Assembly (NCBI GenBank): GCA_937916085.1
Contig: CALGGO010000046.1
Location: forward strand, 1-39,593
Direction: 5' to 3'
Length of the DNA stretch: 39,593 bases
DNA from: an uncultured Prevotellaceae bacterium
GTDB lineage: Bacteria; Bacteroidota; Bacteroidia; Bacteroidales; Muribaculaceae
The notes beneath the pieces are model-generated. The model was not told where the DNA came from. It did no database searches and saw only the letters and a list, made by a program, of their open reading frames with translations. Both the position numbers and the translations under genes were made by a program. Below, piece by piece: positions 29,008 through 37,228 of the stretch (its first letter is position 1; each line of letters opens with the position of its first letter).

Positions 29008-29838
29008 ATGAAGATGGATTTTCTTTTTTCCGACGATTTTTACGGGATGAATGCTCCCGAGCTCAAGCACACTTGCATGCACATGCTGTGCTTGGAAGGT
29101 GAGGGCAGTTTTGTGTTTAACGAGCACTGCTACCACATCGTGAAGAACGACCTTGTGGTGATGCCTTTTCCTCACCGTGCCAGCAATCTGGCAGCCCACC
29201 CCGAGATGACTGTTGAGTGGTTTGCTGCCGACTATAAATTTCTTCAAAATCTATTGCCGTCAAACAACTACAGCATAGGCGGAAGCATCAGCCTGAACAG
29301 CAATCCAGTGATTCCGCTCAGCGAGGAGCATGCCGCCCGCATTCTCGATGACTTCCACCGGTTGCGCGATCGCATGAATGAACGCGAACTGCTGTTCTAC
29401 CGCGAGATGATGGGAAGCCTGTGCCTAACGATGATGTATGACATCTTTGAATCTCACTCACAGCGTGACATCACAAGCGAGCAAAGTGACCGCACGGGCT
29501 ATATTGTGAAGTCGCTCATGGAACTACTGTCAACTGGAGTGAGTAGCACCGAACGCAGTGTTAACTACTATGCCGAGAGTCTGAACGTGTCGCCCAAGTA
29601 CCTCTCGGCCACCATAAAGCGACTAACAGGGCACACCGTCAGGTCCTATATAGATCGTGCCACAGTGCCCATTCTCAAAAGCCTGCTCGAGGATGAGCGC
29701 TTGTCGCTCACCCAGATAGCTGAGCGAATGAATTTTGCCTCGTTGAGCTACTTCAGCCGCTACTGCACCAAGCACTTGGGCATGACGCCCAGCGACTACC
29801 GCCGCAGCCTCCAGCCACAGTTTACCGCAAAACAATAG
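29008..29838 (+). CDS. AraC-family transcription regulator, divergent from the redox operon
   Basis: From the ATG at 29008 the protein has 276 residues. The N-terminal half is a cupin-like sensor (FNEHCYHIVKNDLVVMPFPHRASN). The C-terminal half has two HTH motifs: YYAESLNVSPKYLSATIKRLTGHTVRSYI and LSLTQIAERMNFASLSYFSRYCTKHLGMTPSDYRRSL, the AraC signature. The open frame extends to 28924, but the extra residues (MRGKSFRFPPK...) come from the low-complexity repeat leader and are not typical. The gene is transcribed away from the ten-gene operon. This layout, a cupin-AraC activator beside carbonyl reductases, is common in Bacteroidetes and suggests response to a reactive aldehyde or quinone; the ligand is unknown. 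Confidence 0.88.
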   Translation: MKMDFLFSDDFYGMNAPELKHTCMHMLCLEGEGSFVFNEHCYHIVKNDLVVMPFPHRASNLAAHPEMTVEWFAADYKFLQNLLPSNNYSIGGSISLNSNPVIPLSEEHAARILDDFHRLRDRMNERELLFYREMMGSLCLTMMYDIFESHSQRDITSEQSDRTGYIVKSLMELLSTGVSSTERSVNYYAESLNVSPKYLSATIKRLTGHTVRSYIDRATVPILKSLLEDERLSLTQIAERMNFASLSYFSRYCTKHLGMTPSDYRRSLQPQFTAKQ

Positions 29839-29839
29839 C

Positions 29840-29867
29840 CCCGAAACAATGTGCTTATTGTTCCGGG
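29840..29867. terminator. Hairpin between convergent AraC and Omp28 genes
   Basis: CCCGAAACAAT and ATTGTTCCGGG form a stem with a short loop right after the AraC stop at 29838. There is no U-tract, so terminator strength is uncertain. Confidence 0.45.
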
Positions 29868-29895
29868 ACTTGTGAGTTTAAGGTAAAACGCCACT

Positions 29896-30693
29896 TTATT
29901 GTTCTACTTCGTCGTCATTCAACAGTTTGGTCTTTGTCACCTGTAGAACACCCGAGTTGTTGTAGACGAATGCTATTACCGAGAGGTTTTCGACCTTCCA
30001 CTCGTCGGAGAGAGTTATTAAGTGATTATTCGAGACTGTATATCCCTCTTGTACTTCAACATCTTCGCCCCACTGACCGTTGACGGCCGCACGGAACACG
30101 TGGCGGTGAGTGTAGTCATCATTTCGTATGTTGCCTGGCATCATCTGGAAGGCGGTGATGTTATCTTCCACAATCCATAGCTGGAGTTTGCCCTGTGTAT
30201 CGCCATCCACGCCCTTAACCTCTGTACGGATTGACAGCTTGAAATCGTCGTCGAGCGAAACGTTAAGCCCAATCTCCACTGGCGCCGTCTTCTGCAACTC
30301 TTCGCGGATTAGTGCCCCCCAAGCCGTATATTCGACTGGAGCGCCACGGTCAATCAGTCCAACAGGCTGATATTCCAAGTTCCAATGGTTGTAATAGTCA
30401 TCACCAATATCGGTGCTGAGACCATAGAAACGTGCGTTGGTATGAAATCCTAATGGTCCAGAATGTATGCTCACAGCAATGATGGCGTCACCATACTGCT
30501 CAATAAGTTTCTCAATCTCCTCGGCGGCATTAGGACAGTTCACGCACCGCTGCCCGGTGAAGTCCTCAATCAAGACACAACGTTCCACTGGCGCGGGTTT
30601 CACATATATCAGTCGTTCATCTTCGTCGATGTAGCTGCACGCAGCCATCAGCAAAGCAGTCATAAACAATGTTATATAAGCCTTGATTTTCAT
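29896..30693 (-). CDS. Omp28-related lipoprotein with thioredoxin-like CxxC
   Basis: The 265-residue protein has lipobox LMAAC (Cys19) and an Omp28-like thioredoxin fold whose active site is in EDFTGQRCVNCPNA (CVNC, about 49-52). IIAVSIHSGPLGF and the DIGDDYYNHWNL region follow, then a beta-rich C-terminal domain. Omp28 proteins of Porphyromonas and Bacteroides are surface-exposed lipoproteins; a function in disulfide exchange is likely but not proven. The start overlaps the stop of the DUF6029-like gene by four bases (ATGA). It is the last gene of the operon and converges with the AraC gene. Confidence 0.88.
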   Translation of the reverse strand: MKIKAYITLFMTALLMAACSYIDEDERLIYVKPAPVERCVLIEDFTGQRCVNCPNAAEEIEKLIEQYGDAIIAVSIHSGPLGFHTNARFYGLSTDIGDDYYNHWNLEYQPVGLIDRGAPVEYTAWGALIREELQKTAPVEIGLNVSLDDDFKLSIRTEVKGVDGDTQGKLQLWIVEDNITAFQMMPGNIRNDDYTHRHVFRAAVNGQWGEDVEVQEGYTVSNNHLITLSDEWKVENLSVIAFVYNNSGVLQVTKTKLLNDDEVEQ

Positions 30694-32273
30694 AAGATGC
30701 TAAAATTGTAGTTATAAGACAATGTGAAACCACGACTTGCGGGGACATACCGGCAAACGCCGCCCGAACAGTTATATCCGGCGCGGGTGCGACCGAAGCC
30801 CAAAGACACCCTATGCCCCGAGCGGCTGAAAGTGACATCACCGTGATAATAGTGAATATTGGTCTCGCCCACATTATACATATCGCTCACCGAGAACATC
30901 CAGTTGGGTGCCAATGAGAACTCCAACAAGCCATAAAGCCAATCTCCTTCGTCATCGGGGGTGCTAAGGTATTGCAACTCGGTGCGCAAGGTAGTTTTCT
31001 TCGACAGCTGGAACTTTGCGTCGGCAATGAAGATATTAGAACGCACCATGCCGCCATGCCCCTCAACCACAGTCTTGTTGTAGCGTTGGTTCATATACAT
31101 CAACACGAGTTTCACGCTGCTCGACAGCTTGCGGGTCAAGGTCACGTCAATATCCTGATAGAAAGTCTCGCCTTCCCAGCGCACGTGAGAGAAATTCAGC
31201 TTAAGGTTCATGCCGTACTTGCCGCCCAACTTAGTCTTGCGCTTGAAGTTGTAGCCCACCTCGGCCTGATAAGCCCACTCACCGCCCGCCAACTGTGTGG
31301 CGTAAGGATAGAGGGCAGCCAGGGCATAGGTCTGCTCCTGCGTGAATGCCGGTAAGTGATTGATGAACGACGAGGTGCCAATCATGCTGCGACGACTGCG
31401 AAACGACATATTCTCGCTGCGCTTTGCCTGCAGCAACACACTCAAGCCATTGTTGGCGTAAGAGCCCGACAGCACCGCCGCACTACCTTTCTCGTAGTCA
31501 TATCCATTGTCGAACGATGGGTCTTGCGTCTTTTGTGCATACTCGGCATGTAGGCTCCACGGACCAGTGTTGAGTGATGCACGCACGTCCCAGGCGTTGA
31601 CAAACTTAGGAAGATTAAGCATGTGGGTTGGGTCATAGAAGATCTCCTCCTTCTTCTCATATTTGTTAACCCACGAGCCGCCAATCATCAACTCGGTGCC
31701 GTGGTCACGCATAGAGGGTATCCACTCGTTGATGTTGAGCTCGGCATCGGCACCGCTCACCAAACCCTTGTTCCAGCCCCAGTAGCGGCGTTGGCGGCCC
31801 GAGAGGGCTTTGATGGTAACGCCTTTGGTTGGTCTCACCACCAGTCGTGCTCCAAGCAGCGAATTGTCGATGCCCAGCGAGCGTTCCTCGTAAGTACGCA
31901 AGATGAGTCCCAAGCCGAATTGCTCGTAGAACGTACCCACAGTCAACTCGGCACCCTTGTAGCGGCCTTTTACCCAGAAGTGAGGCACGCCCCACCCTTT
32001 AAAGTCATTCTCAAAGCCTGGCAAAGGATGATCGAGATACTCAAACCTGAACCCGGCATCCACATATTTGCTTTGCAGCATAAGGTCGCCATAGGTGTTG
32101 GTCTGGAAATCTTCGGTTTTCTCGGCACCGATAGCCACGTCACGCATTGGCACGAGCATATCGCTCTGGATGCTACCCGTGATTTTCACCTTCTGCTTGT
32201 CTTGTTGATTATCTTCGGCAGAGGCACTAAGGCAGCAGCAGAGCAGCGCGATATAAAGCAGCGTTCGTTTCAT
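30690..32273 (-). CDS. DUF6029-like outer-membrane beta-barrel protein
   Basis: The 527-residue protein has a signal peptide (MKRTLLYIALLCCCLSASA). It then consists of alternating polar/hydrophobic strands with girdle aromatics (YKGAELTVGTFYEQFGLGLILRTYEERSLGIDNSLLGARLVV...) up to the last strand GFTLSYNYNFSIL. It matches in layout the Bacteroidetes DUF6029 proteins that lie next to TlpA and Omp28 genes. It presumably sits in the outer membrane as a pore or docking barrel for the redox lipoproteins. It overlaps the upstream TlpA gene and the downstream Omp28 gene by four bases on each side, so the three are made in a fixed ratio. Confidence 0.78.
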   Translation of the reverse strand: MKRTLLYIALLCCCLSASAEDNQQDKQKVKITGSIQSDMLVPMRDVAIGAEKTEDFQTNTYGDLMLQSKYVDAGFRFEYLDHPLPGFENDFKGWGVPHFWVKGRYKGAELTVGTFYEQFGLGLILRTYEERSLGIDNSLLGARLVVRPTKGVTIKALSGRQRRYWGWNKGLVSGADAELNINEWIPSMRDHGTELMIGGSWVNKYEKKEEIFYDPTHMLNLPKFVNAWDVRASLNTGPWSLHAEYAQKTQDPSFDNGYDYEKGSAAVLSGSYANNGLSVLLQAKRSENMSFRSRRSMIGTSSFINHLPAFTQEQTYALAALYPYATQLAGGEWAYQAEVGYNFKRKTKLGGKYGMNLKLNFSHVRWEGETFYQDIDVTLTRKLSSSVKLVLMYMNQRYNKTVVEGHGGMVRSNIFIADAKFQLSKKTTLRTELQYLSTPDDEGDWLYGLLEFSLAPNWMFSVSDMYNVGETNIHYYHGDVTFSRSGHRVSLGFGRTRAGYNCSGGVCRYVPASRGFTLSYNYNFSIL

Positions 32274-32761
32274 TTACCGACGAGTTCGCGCACCTTGTCC
32301 AAAAGTTCCTGTTCGGCACCATCGGTATAACCGGTGTGCTTATACACGATATTTCCTTCTCCGTCAACAATCATCGTGAAGGGAATCATCTGCACGCCCA
32401 ACGCACGTTTGAGGTCTTCGTTGGGGTCGAGCAGCACCTCATAGTCCCATCCATGATTGCTCACCAGCGGCTTCACCTTGTGGGTGTTCTGCGCCTGGTC
32501 GGTGCTCACAGCGATAATCTTCACGCCAGTTTCTTCCTGCCACTCGTCATAGACCTCGGCAATGGCGTCGAGCTCACGCAGGCACGGCTTGCACCAGGTG
32601 GCAAAGAGGTCGATGATAAACGGCTTGCCGTCGTTAGACAGCTCATTGATTTTCACCTCTTGACCGTCGATTGTCTTTAGTGTCACGGCGGGCAACTGGG
32701 CAAACACATCGCTTGAAGCAGCAAGTGCCAACAAGCATATTAGCAAAACTAATTTTTTCAT
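32270..32761 (-). CDS. TlpA-family thioredoxin-like protein
   Basis: The 163-residue protein (start MKKLVLLICLLALAASSDVFAQ) has a signal peptide and a TlpA/ResA-like domain. It has the redox motif TWCKPC (about 59-64), the conserved IAVSTDQAQNTHKVKP and the cis-proline loop QMIPFTMIVDGEGNIVYKHTGY. Family members keep periplasmic cysteines reduced or feed electrons to cytochrome maturation. The ATG at 32761 is chosen because an upstream in-frame start (32797) would put 12 polar residues before the signal peptide. It begins about 100 bp after the Omp28-dockerin gene, and that gap holds a long hairpin (32780-32850). Confidence 0.92.
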   Translation of the reverse strand: MKKLVLLICLLALAASSDVFAQLPAVTLKTIDGQEVKINELSNDGKPFIIDLFATWCKPCLRELDAIAEVYDEWQEETGVKIIAVSTDQAQNTHKVKPLVSNHGWDYEVLLDPNEDLKRALGVQMIPFTMIVDGEGNIVYKHTGYTDGAEQELLDKVRELVGK

Positions 32762-32779
32762 TTTATTTTTTAGTTTAAT

Positions 32780-32850
32780 ATTGGTGGGTCCCAACAAATT
32801 CCTTGAGGCTAAAACATATCCTTCAGGAATTTACAGAACCCACCAATTAG
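32780..32850 (-). promoter_or_regulatory. Structured intercistronic element (copy B) before tlpA-like gene
   Basis: Perfect 10-bp outer arms ATTGGTGGGT and ACCCACCAAT enclose an inner 8-bp stem (AAATTCCT/AGGAATTT). On the minus strand it reads CTAATTGGTGGGTTCTGT..., then CTCAAGG and GGGACC. It resembles the element at 36187-36236 before the first gene of the operon. No U-tract follows. Confidence 0.6.
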
Positions 32851-32864
32851 ACTATATTATGTGA

Positions 32865-35480
32865 TTAAGGATTAACCTTGGTGATGACAATTGTCATGTG
32901 CTCAAGATCTACAGTGAGATTATAAACTTCACCAGTTGGAGCCTCAAAAGCCCTCCAATCGGTAGTCACAAGAGGAATCGCTTGACCAAGAACATCGTCA
33001 GAAATGACAAAATTGGAATAGGGCTGGTCATTTGTGGGACCAAAACGCTTGCTTTCAATCTCGTCCCAGTTGTCATTGGCACTGGCAAGACCCTTAGTCA
33101 ACGCAAAGTAACTTGAGGCATATCCTGCCCCAGTTGTGGTTACCTGTAGTGTAAAGACTTTACCATTTGTGGTGCTCATCTGCACACCAGTTGCGGCACC
33201 CCAAGTGTTGCCATTGACTTCACCGAGCACATAAACATTCTCAGAGGGTGTTGGCTCTGTGTTACCGAGTAGAATGTTGTAAACACATGTAACGTCGGCA
33301 GCGGTAATCACGCCGTCACCATTCTGGTCTCCATTAACCACGCCAGTGTAGTCATTGTTGAGCATTATGTTGTAGAGCAATGTTACATCAGAGGCAGTAA
33401 CCTCACCATCGCCGTTCACGTCACCAGGAACAATAGGATTGCCAATCGGGAGTACAGTGAGAGTCATATCGTTAGCGTTTACACGGAAGGTATATTCGCC
33501 ACCATTCTCCATGTGGAAGTTTGCTCCGTCAACCATTGTCAAGGGCACATTGAGAAGGTCGTTGTTGATCAGGAAGTAGCCTACGTTGTTCTCGTCAACG
33601 CCACCATACCATGTCCAACCGTCGCCGTTTGGAGTGATAACCTTGAACTCAGCACCGTCATCGAGTGTGCCAGTTGTCTCATAAACGCCGTCCTCATCGG
33701 TAGCAGTAAATACCAGGCGGCCGCCTTCCTCGGTCTGATTCCAGCCATTGAAAGTACCTACCAAGTAGAACTCGCTGGGAACTTCTGTTCCGTATGGCCT
33801 AATTGTAGTTTGTCCAGCGTTGATGATATGTCCATTGCTGCGGTCGATAAGCAGAGCTATCACTTTAAGCAACGACTTGTCTTGTATTACGCTCTTTGTG
33901 GTGATATCGGCAACGTAATTGAACGGTAAAGACTCACCGGCTTCAAATGATGTGGGAACCGAGCCGTCAAAGCCATTCATGAGGTTCCAAGCTCCAACAG
34001 CCACAAAATTGAACGTCAAACCCGAAATTGATGATCCTGCACCATACCAGTCGGTCATATAAGGATCTCCGCTTTGCGTATTATAATAGTTAGCCTGATT
34101 CCAGCCTGAGCCAGTACCGCGAAGACCGTCATCTGTAAGAACAATCGCGATACCATAGTTGGAATTGGTCATTGAAAAAGCAAACTTAGAATTAGCTTCA
34201 ATGTTTATTTCTGTCATTGCCTCGTTATTCCATTGTGCCGAAACCTCAACCATACCATCGGGATGATCCTGCAAATCCTGGTTAATAGCATTAAGGATAT
34301 TGGTTGGATGTGGATCTACGTCCGACACGCGGTTCACACGAGAATCGGGGAATCCTGACACAGTGTTCATCATGGGATTATAGTCAGCTGTCACCATGGC
34401 GTCGCCGTTGTGGGCAGCAATGAGAACAACTCTGTCGCCAAAGGTCTCACGCGCGGTCTCCATAGCCACAAAGCCTCTTGGACACCATCCGCACCAAGTT
34501 CCGGTGAACTCCTCCACTACAGGCACCTTGGTGAACAAGTATGCCATGATAATCAGATTGCCATTAGCCGCAGCCTCGGTGGCAGTAGCCTCATTAGCCT
34601 CACCATTCACCTTGGTGATTTTGAATGTTTTGGTGCAGTTCATTGGCTCACTGGTATCAAAAGGAATGTTTAGTGTACCAGTGCCCTTATATGGTATTGC
34701 ATCCACCGAGATGGTTGTCTCAGGAGTTGTGGTCGAAGCATCACCATTGGTAGTGATAGTATAAGAAATCGAAGTGATGGGGTTGACACCGTTATTCTTG
34801 ATTTTGATTGGCACAATCGCCTCTTCATCTTTCTGGAAATAGTGAGTCCCGAAGTCATTGGCAATGGCGTAGTTAGATGGCAATTGAGCACCTTCTACCA
34901 ACAGCTGCATCGCCAGTTTTCCCTGACTTGAGAGAGTTTGCCAGTTGCTGGCGCCACTTTTAGTGGTGCGATAGTAGAATGAGTAAGTCTCCCAATCACC
35001 ACCGTGGAGGATAGGATAGTCTTGCTCGCTAAGCTCAATCATGTAACCAATAACAAGTTTTTGATTATTGACGCTGAAAGGAGTAGTCAATGCAATATCA
35101 TTGGCTCCAGCAGTCAAGGTTGAAGGATTAATTTCCTGAGTGTAGAGAGCACCTTGCATGTTGGTCTTCAGAGAGGTATTTATCCAAAATGTCAGTTTTG
35201 TGATTTTTGGAATTGTAGTCTCATTAAACCACAAGCGCACAGCATTAATGGTTGCAGCGCCCACAGTGGGGCTGTTTTTAGGGATGAAGATTGCAGCCTC
35301 ATAATTGACTTGCTCATCCAGTCCCATTGCCGCGTAGTTAGCGGCGTTGACATCGCTATCGGCGAAATATCCCCACCACACTTCACCAGCGCCAGGGGTA
35401 ATTGAACGCTGTTGTGCAAAACTCGATGTTGCCAAAAGCATGACAAACATCAATAATAGTACTGATTTTTTCATTGTCAT
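32865..35480 (-). CDS. Exported Omp28-dockerin-SusF-like multidomain protein
   Basis: The 871-residue protein has a signal peptide (about 1-22; the frame starts at either 35480 or 35474). An N-terminal beta region of about 200 residues is followed by an Ig-like part. An Omp28/thioredoxin-like domain has CGWC at 330-333 (EEFTGTWCGWCPRGF). A SusE/SusF-type starch-binding fold (FYLVGTFNGWNQ) begins at about 585. The dockerin-like pair of calcium loops lies internally at about 682-740, and a second SusF-like domain (VYVLGEVNGNTW) covers the last 130 residues. In the other dockerin proteins here the module is terminal. It may be a redox or adhesion scaffold; the exact role is unknown. Confidence 0.85.
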   Translation of the reverse strand: MTMKKSVLLLMFVMLLATSSFAQQRSITPGAGEVWWGYFADSDVNAANYAAMGLDEQVNYEAAIFIPKNSPTVGAATINAVRLWFNETTIPKITKLTFWINTSLKTNMQGALYTQEINPSTLTAGANDIALTTPFSVNNQKLVIGYMIELSEQDYPILHGGDWETYSFYYRTTKSGASNWQTLSSQGKLAMQLLVEGAQLPSNYAIANDFGTHYFQKDEEAIVPIKIKNNGVNPITSISYTITTNGDASTTTPETTISVDAIPYKGTGTLNIPFDTSEPMNCTKTFKITKVNGEANEATATEAAANGNLIIMAYLFTKVPVVEEFTGTWCGWCPRGFVAMETARETFGDRVVLIAAHNGDAMVTADYNPMMNTVSGFPDSRVNRVSDVDPHPTNILNAINQDLQDHPDGMVEVSAQWNNEAMTEINIEANSKFAFSMTNSNYGIAIVLTDDGLRGTGSGWNQANYYNTQSGDPYMTDWYGAGSSISGLTFNFVAVGAWNLMNGFDGSVPTSFEAGESLPFNYVADITTKSVIQDKSLLKVIALLIDRSNGHIINAGQTTIRPYGTEVPSEFYLVGTFNGWNQTEEGGRLVFTATDEDGVYETTGTLDDGAEFKVITPNGDGWTWYGGVDENNVGYFLINNDLLNVPLTMVDGANFHMENGGEYTFRVNANDMTLTVLPIGNPIVPGDVNGDGEVTASDVTLLYNIMLNNDYTGVVNGDQNGDGVITAADVTCVYNILLGNTEPTPSENVYVLGEVNGNTWGAATGVQMSTTNGKVFTLQVTTTGAGYASSYFALTKGLASANDNWDEIESKRFGPTNDQPYSNFVISDDVLGQAIPLVTTDWRAFEAPTGEVYNLTVDLEHMTIVITKVNP

Positions 35481-35500
35481 TGAGTTTTTTATGATAATAA

Positions 35501-36169
35501 TTAATTTCCAAGCAATATGTTATAAACAGTGGTCACATCACCAGCAGTGATGTCGCCGTCGCCGTTCTGGTCGGCATTTACCACACCAGTGTAGTCGTCA
35601 TTAAGCAAGACATTATAAAGTAGTGTCACGTCCGATGCTGTCACTTCCCCGTCGCCGTTCACATCGCCAGGAACAGGCTCGTCCTGCTCGCCATTAGTGA
35701 ATTTAATCTTCACCGTGCGGGTCTCACTGCCTATGGTAGCAGTTAGAGTGGCAAGCAGATGACCCTCGCTCTGGATGGCCTCGGCATCAAACTGCACCTG
35801 GCAAACGCCATTTTCAGCATTAAATGGTTTGGTAATTGATGTGTTGTTGCCAAACATCATGCAGCTACTACCCATGCACCATAATATTCTTGATGGATTA
35901 AAAGTATTCTCATCGATGGTCATGGTCGCGCTTCCTTGATTATTATTTCCCGAAAGCACTTGCAGGATGAGACCATTGTAGGGGTCGGAACTAGGATTAG
36001 TATAGCAACACATATCTCCAAATCCCCACTCGTCTTCCTCGGCGGCAATAGTCACAGTAGCGCCATCGGCGAGCGACTCACCGTGATAACGGAACTCAAA
36101 AGTTTGTGCTACAAGAGCCGACATCGACATTAACAATAAGGTTGCTGTTGAAAGTAATTTTTTCACCAT
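35501..36169 (-). CDS. Exported small protein with C-terminal dockerin-like module
   Basis: From the ATG at 36169 (MVKKLLSTATLLLMSMSALVAQ) the protein has 222 residues. An Ig-like beta domain follows (FEFRYHGESLADGATVTIAA...), with CC and C-x-x-x-x-C cysteines in the first half. Two EF-hand-like loops form the C-terminus, GDVNGDGEVTASDVTLLYN and DQNGDGDITAGDVTTVYN. Earlier in-frame starts (GTG 36178, ATG 36175) would only add two or three residues. It is the first gene of the Omp28/TlpA operon. Its dockerin DNA is more like that of the next gene than like those of the BspA block, showing two dockerin subfamilies in this window. Confidence 0.8.
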   Translation of the reverse strand: MVKKLLSTATLLLMSMSALVAQTFEFRYHGESLADGATVTIAAEEDEWGFGDMCCYTNPSSDPYNGLILQVLSGNNNQGSATMTIDENTFNPSRILWCMGSSCMMFGNNTSITKPFNAENGVCQVQFDAEAIQSEGHLLATLTATIGSETRTVKIKFTNGEQDEPVPGDVNGDGEVTASDVTLLYNVLLNDDYTGVVNADQNGDGDITAGDVTTVYNILLGN

Positions 36170-36186
36170 AAACATCACTCTATTAA

Positions 36187-36236
36187 GGTTCTAATGGTCC
36201 ATTTCTTGAGTCACAAAAGCACAGAACCCATTAGTC
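36187..36236 (-). promoter_or_regulatory. Structured leader element (copy A) of the Omp28/TlpA operon
   Basis: On the minus strand CTAATGGGTTCTGT..., CTCAAG and GGACCATTAG, closed by CTAATGG/CCATTAG. The same order of words occurs in the copy at 32780-32850. Confidence 0.55.
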
Positions 36237-36262
36237 ACTTTCACGACTCTTTTTTATCGTCA

Positions 36263-36270
36263 CAAAGTTA
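36263..36270 (-). promoter_or_regulatory. -7 box of the Omp28/TlpA operon promoter
   Basis: Minus-strand TAACTTTG (36270-36263); an ATTG (36293-36290) lies 19 nt upstream in place of TTTG. The start of transcription would fall just before the structured leader A. Confidence 0.45.
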
Positions 36271-36360
36271 CAATTTTTATACAAAAAAACAATTTATCAA
36301 ACAATCATTTAACGATTATTTGCTTTTACAAAGCAATGAGTAATCAAAAATGTGAACTAG

Positions 36361-36385
36361 CGGACAAGGCACGCCTTATCCCTAC
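36361..36385 (-). repeat. GTAG-palindrome, REP-like element
   Basis: On the minus strand GTAG (36385-36382) is followed by GGATAAGGCGTGCCTTGTCC, an imperfect palindrome. A GTAG-type tetranucleotide next to a hairpin is the signature of REP sequences recognised by RAYT proteins. Confidence 0.6.
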
Positions 36386-36420
36386 AAAACTGTAAACTGT
36401 GAACTGTAAACTATAAACTA
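36386..36420. repeat. AACTGTAAACTGTG tandem repeat
   Basis: Four imperfect copies of A(A)ACT(G/A)TAAACT/GTGAACT directly downstream of the ArgB-like stop codon. Confidence 0.7.
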
Positions 36421-37197
36421 TTTTATGTGTGTTCCTGCGTGGAGGTCGCTGAAGCGGGCGGCGTTGATGAGGACCACCTCGCTCACGCCGTGGTCGATGG
36501 CCGAGAAGGCATTATCGATAGTGGGAAACGCACTCGGCTTGATGATGCCCATCTCGCGCAGGGCCTTGTACTGGGTGCGCCGCAACATGGGGATGACGCT
36601 GTCGGGGTTATCCTCGTTGGTGAGCACGCCGTTCTCCTCGCTCATCACGTTGATGATAGTCACATCGTAAGCGATGGTGAGGGTGCGCGCTATCTCGTAG
36701 GCAAACATCTTCACGTCGCCGTTGAGCAGGTTGCCCCTGCCGTCGTGGGTGAGCGGTGCAATCACTGGCACCACGTTCTCTTCGAGCAGCTTGATGAGCA
36801 TCGACGAGTTCACTCGCCGCACCATGCCCACCCGACCAACGTTCACGGGTTTGACAGGCAATTTGGTGCTCTGCACGAGGTTCAGATCTACTCCCGTAAG
36901 CCCCACGGCGTTGAGTCCCCGCCACTGCATGATGGCGACGAGGCGCTTATTGACCAGCCCGCCATACACCATTGTCACGAGGTCCATCACTCGGTCGTCG
37001 ATGATGTCGCGGCCGTCACTGGTCTGGCGTATGGTGATGCCCATCTTCTCGGCGACCATCGACGCCATGGTGCCCTCGCCATGGACAAAGAGCTTAAGCC
37101 CTTCGATAGCGGCAAAGTCCCGAATCAACGCCCTCAGGTTCTGCGGATCCTCCACCACAATACCATCAACATTTACAATAGTAAGCTTCTTCCTCAT
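36418..37197 (-). CDS. ArgB-fold acetylglutamate kinase homologue lacking catalytic residues
   Basis: The 259-residue protein is clearly of the amino-acid kinase fold: DFAAIEGLKLFVHGEG, DLVTMVYGGLVNKRLVAIMQWRGLNAVGLTGVDLN, PVIAPLTHDGRGNLLN, and NAFSAIDHGVSEVVL. The key residues are changed, as judged by aligning from memory with E. coli and Bacteroides ArgB. The KxGG near the start is NVDG (Lys to Asn9, Gly to Asp11), VHGGG is VHGEG (Glu41), the (N)xNAD substrate loop is NGDVK (160-163), and the second lysine (G-M-x-x-K) is Thr226. It is therefore probably a pseudoenzyme or has a different role. No arginine gene lies next to it. It is separated from the dockerin operon by a 240-bp gap. Confidence 0.85.
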   Translation of the reverse strand: MRKKLTIVNVDGIVVEDPQNLRALIRDFAAIEGLKLFVHGEGTMASMVAEKMGITIRQTSDGRDIIDDRVMDLVTMVYGGLVNKRLVAIMQWRGLNAVGLTGVDLNLVQSTKLPVKPVNVGRVGMVRRVNSSMLIKLLEENVVPVIAPLTHDGRGNLLNGDVKMFAYEIARTLTIAYDVTIINVMSEENGVLTNEDNPDSVIPMLRRTQYKALREMGIIKPSAFPTIDNAFSAIDHGVSEVVLINAARFSDLHAGTHIK

Positions 37198-37228
37198 AAC
37201 TCTCTTTCATCAAACAATTACTTACAAT

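Noticed and set aside
28762..29247. 161-residue minus-strand frame across the divergent control region
   Set aside because: It overlaps the AraC gene start in antisense and crosses AT-rich control DNA; no protein pattern.
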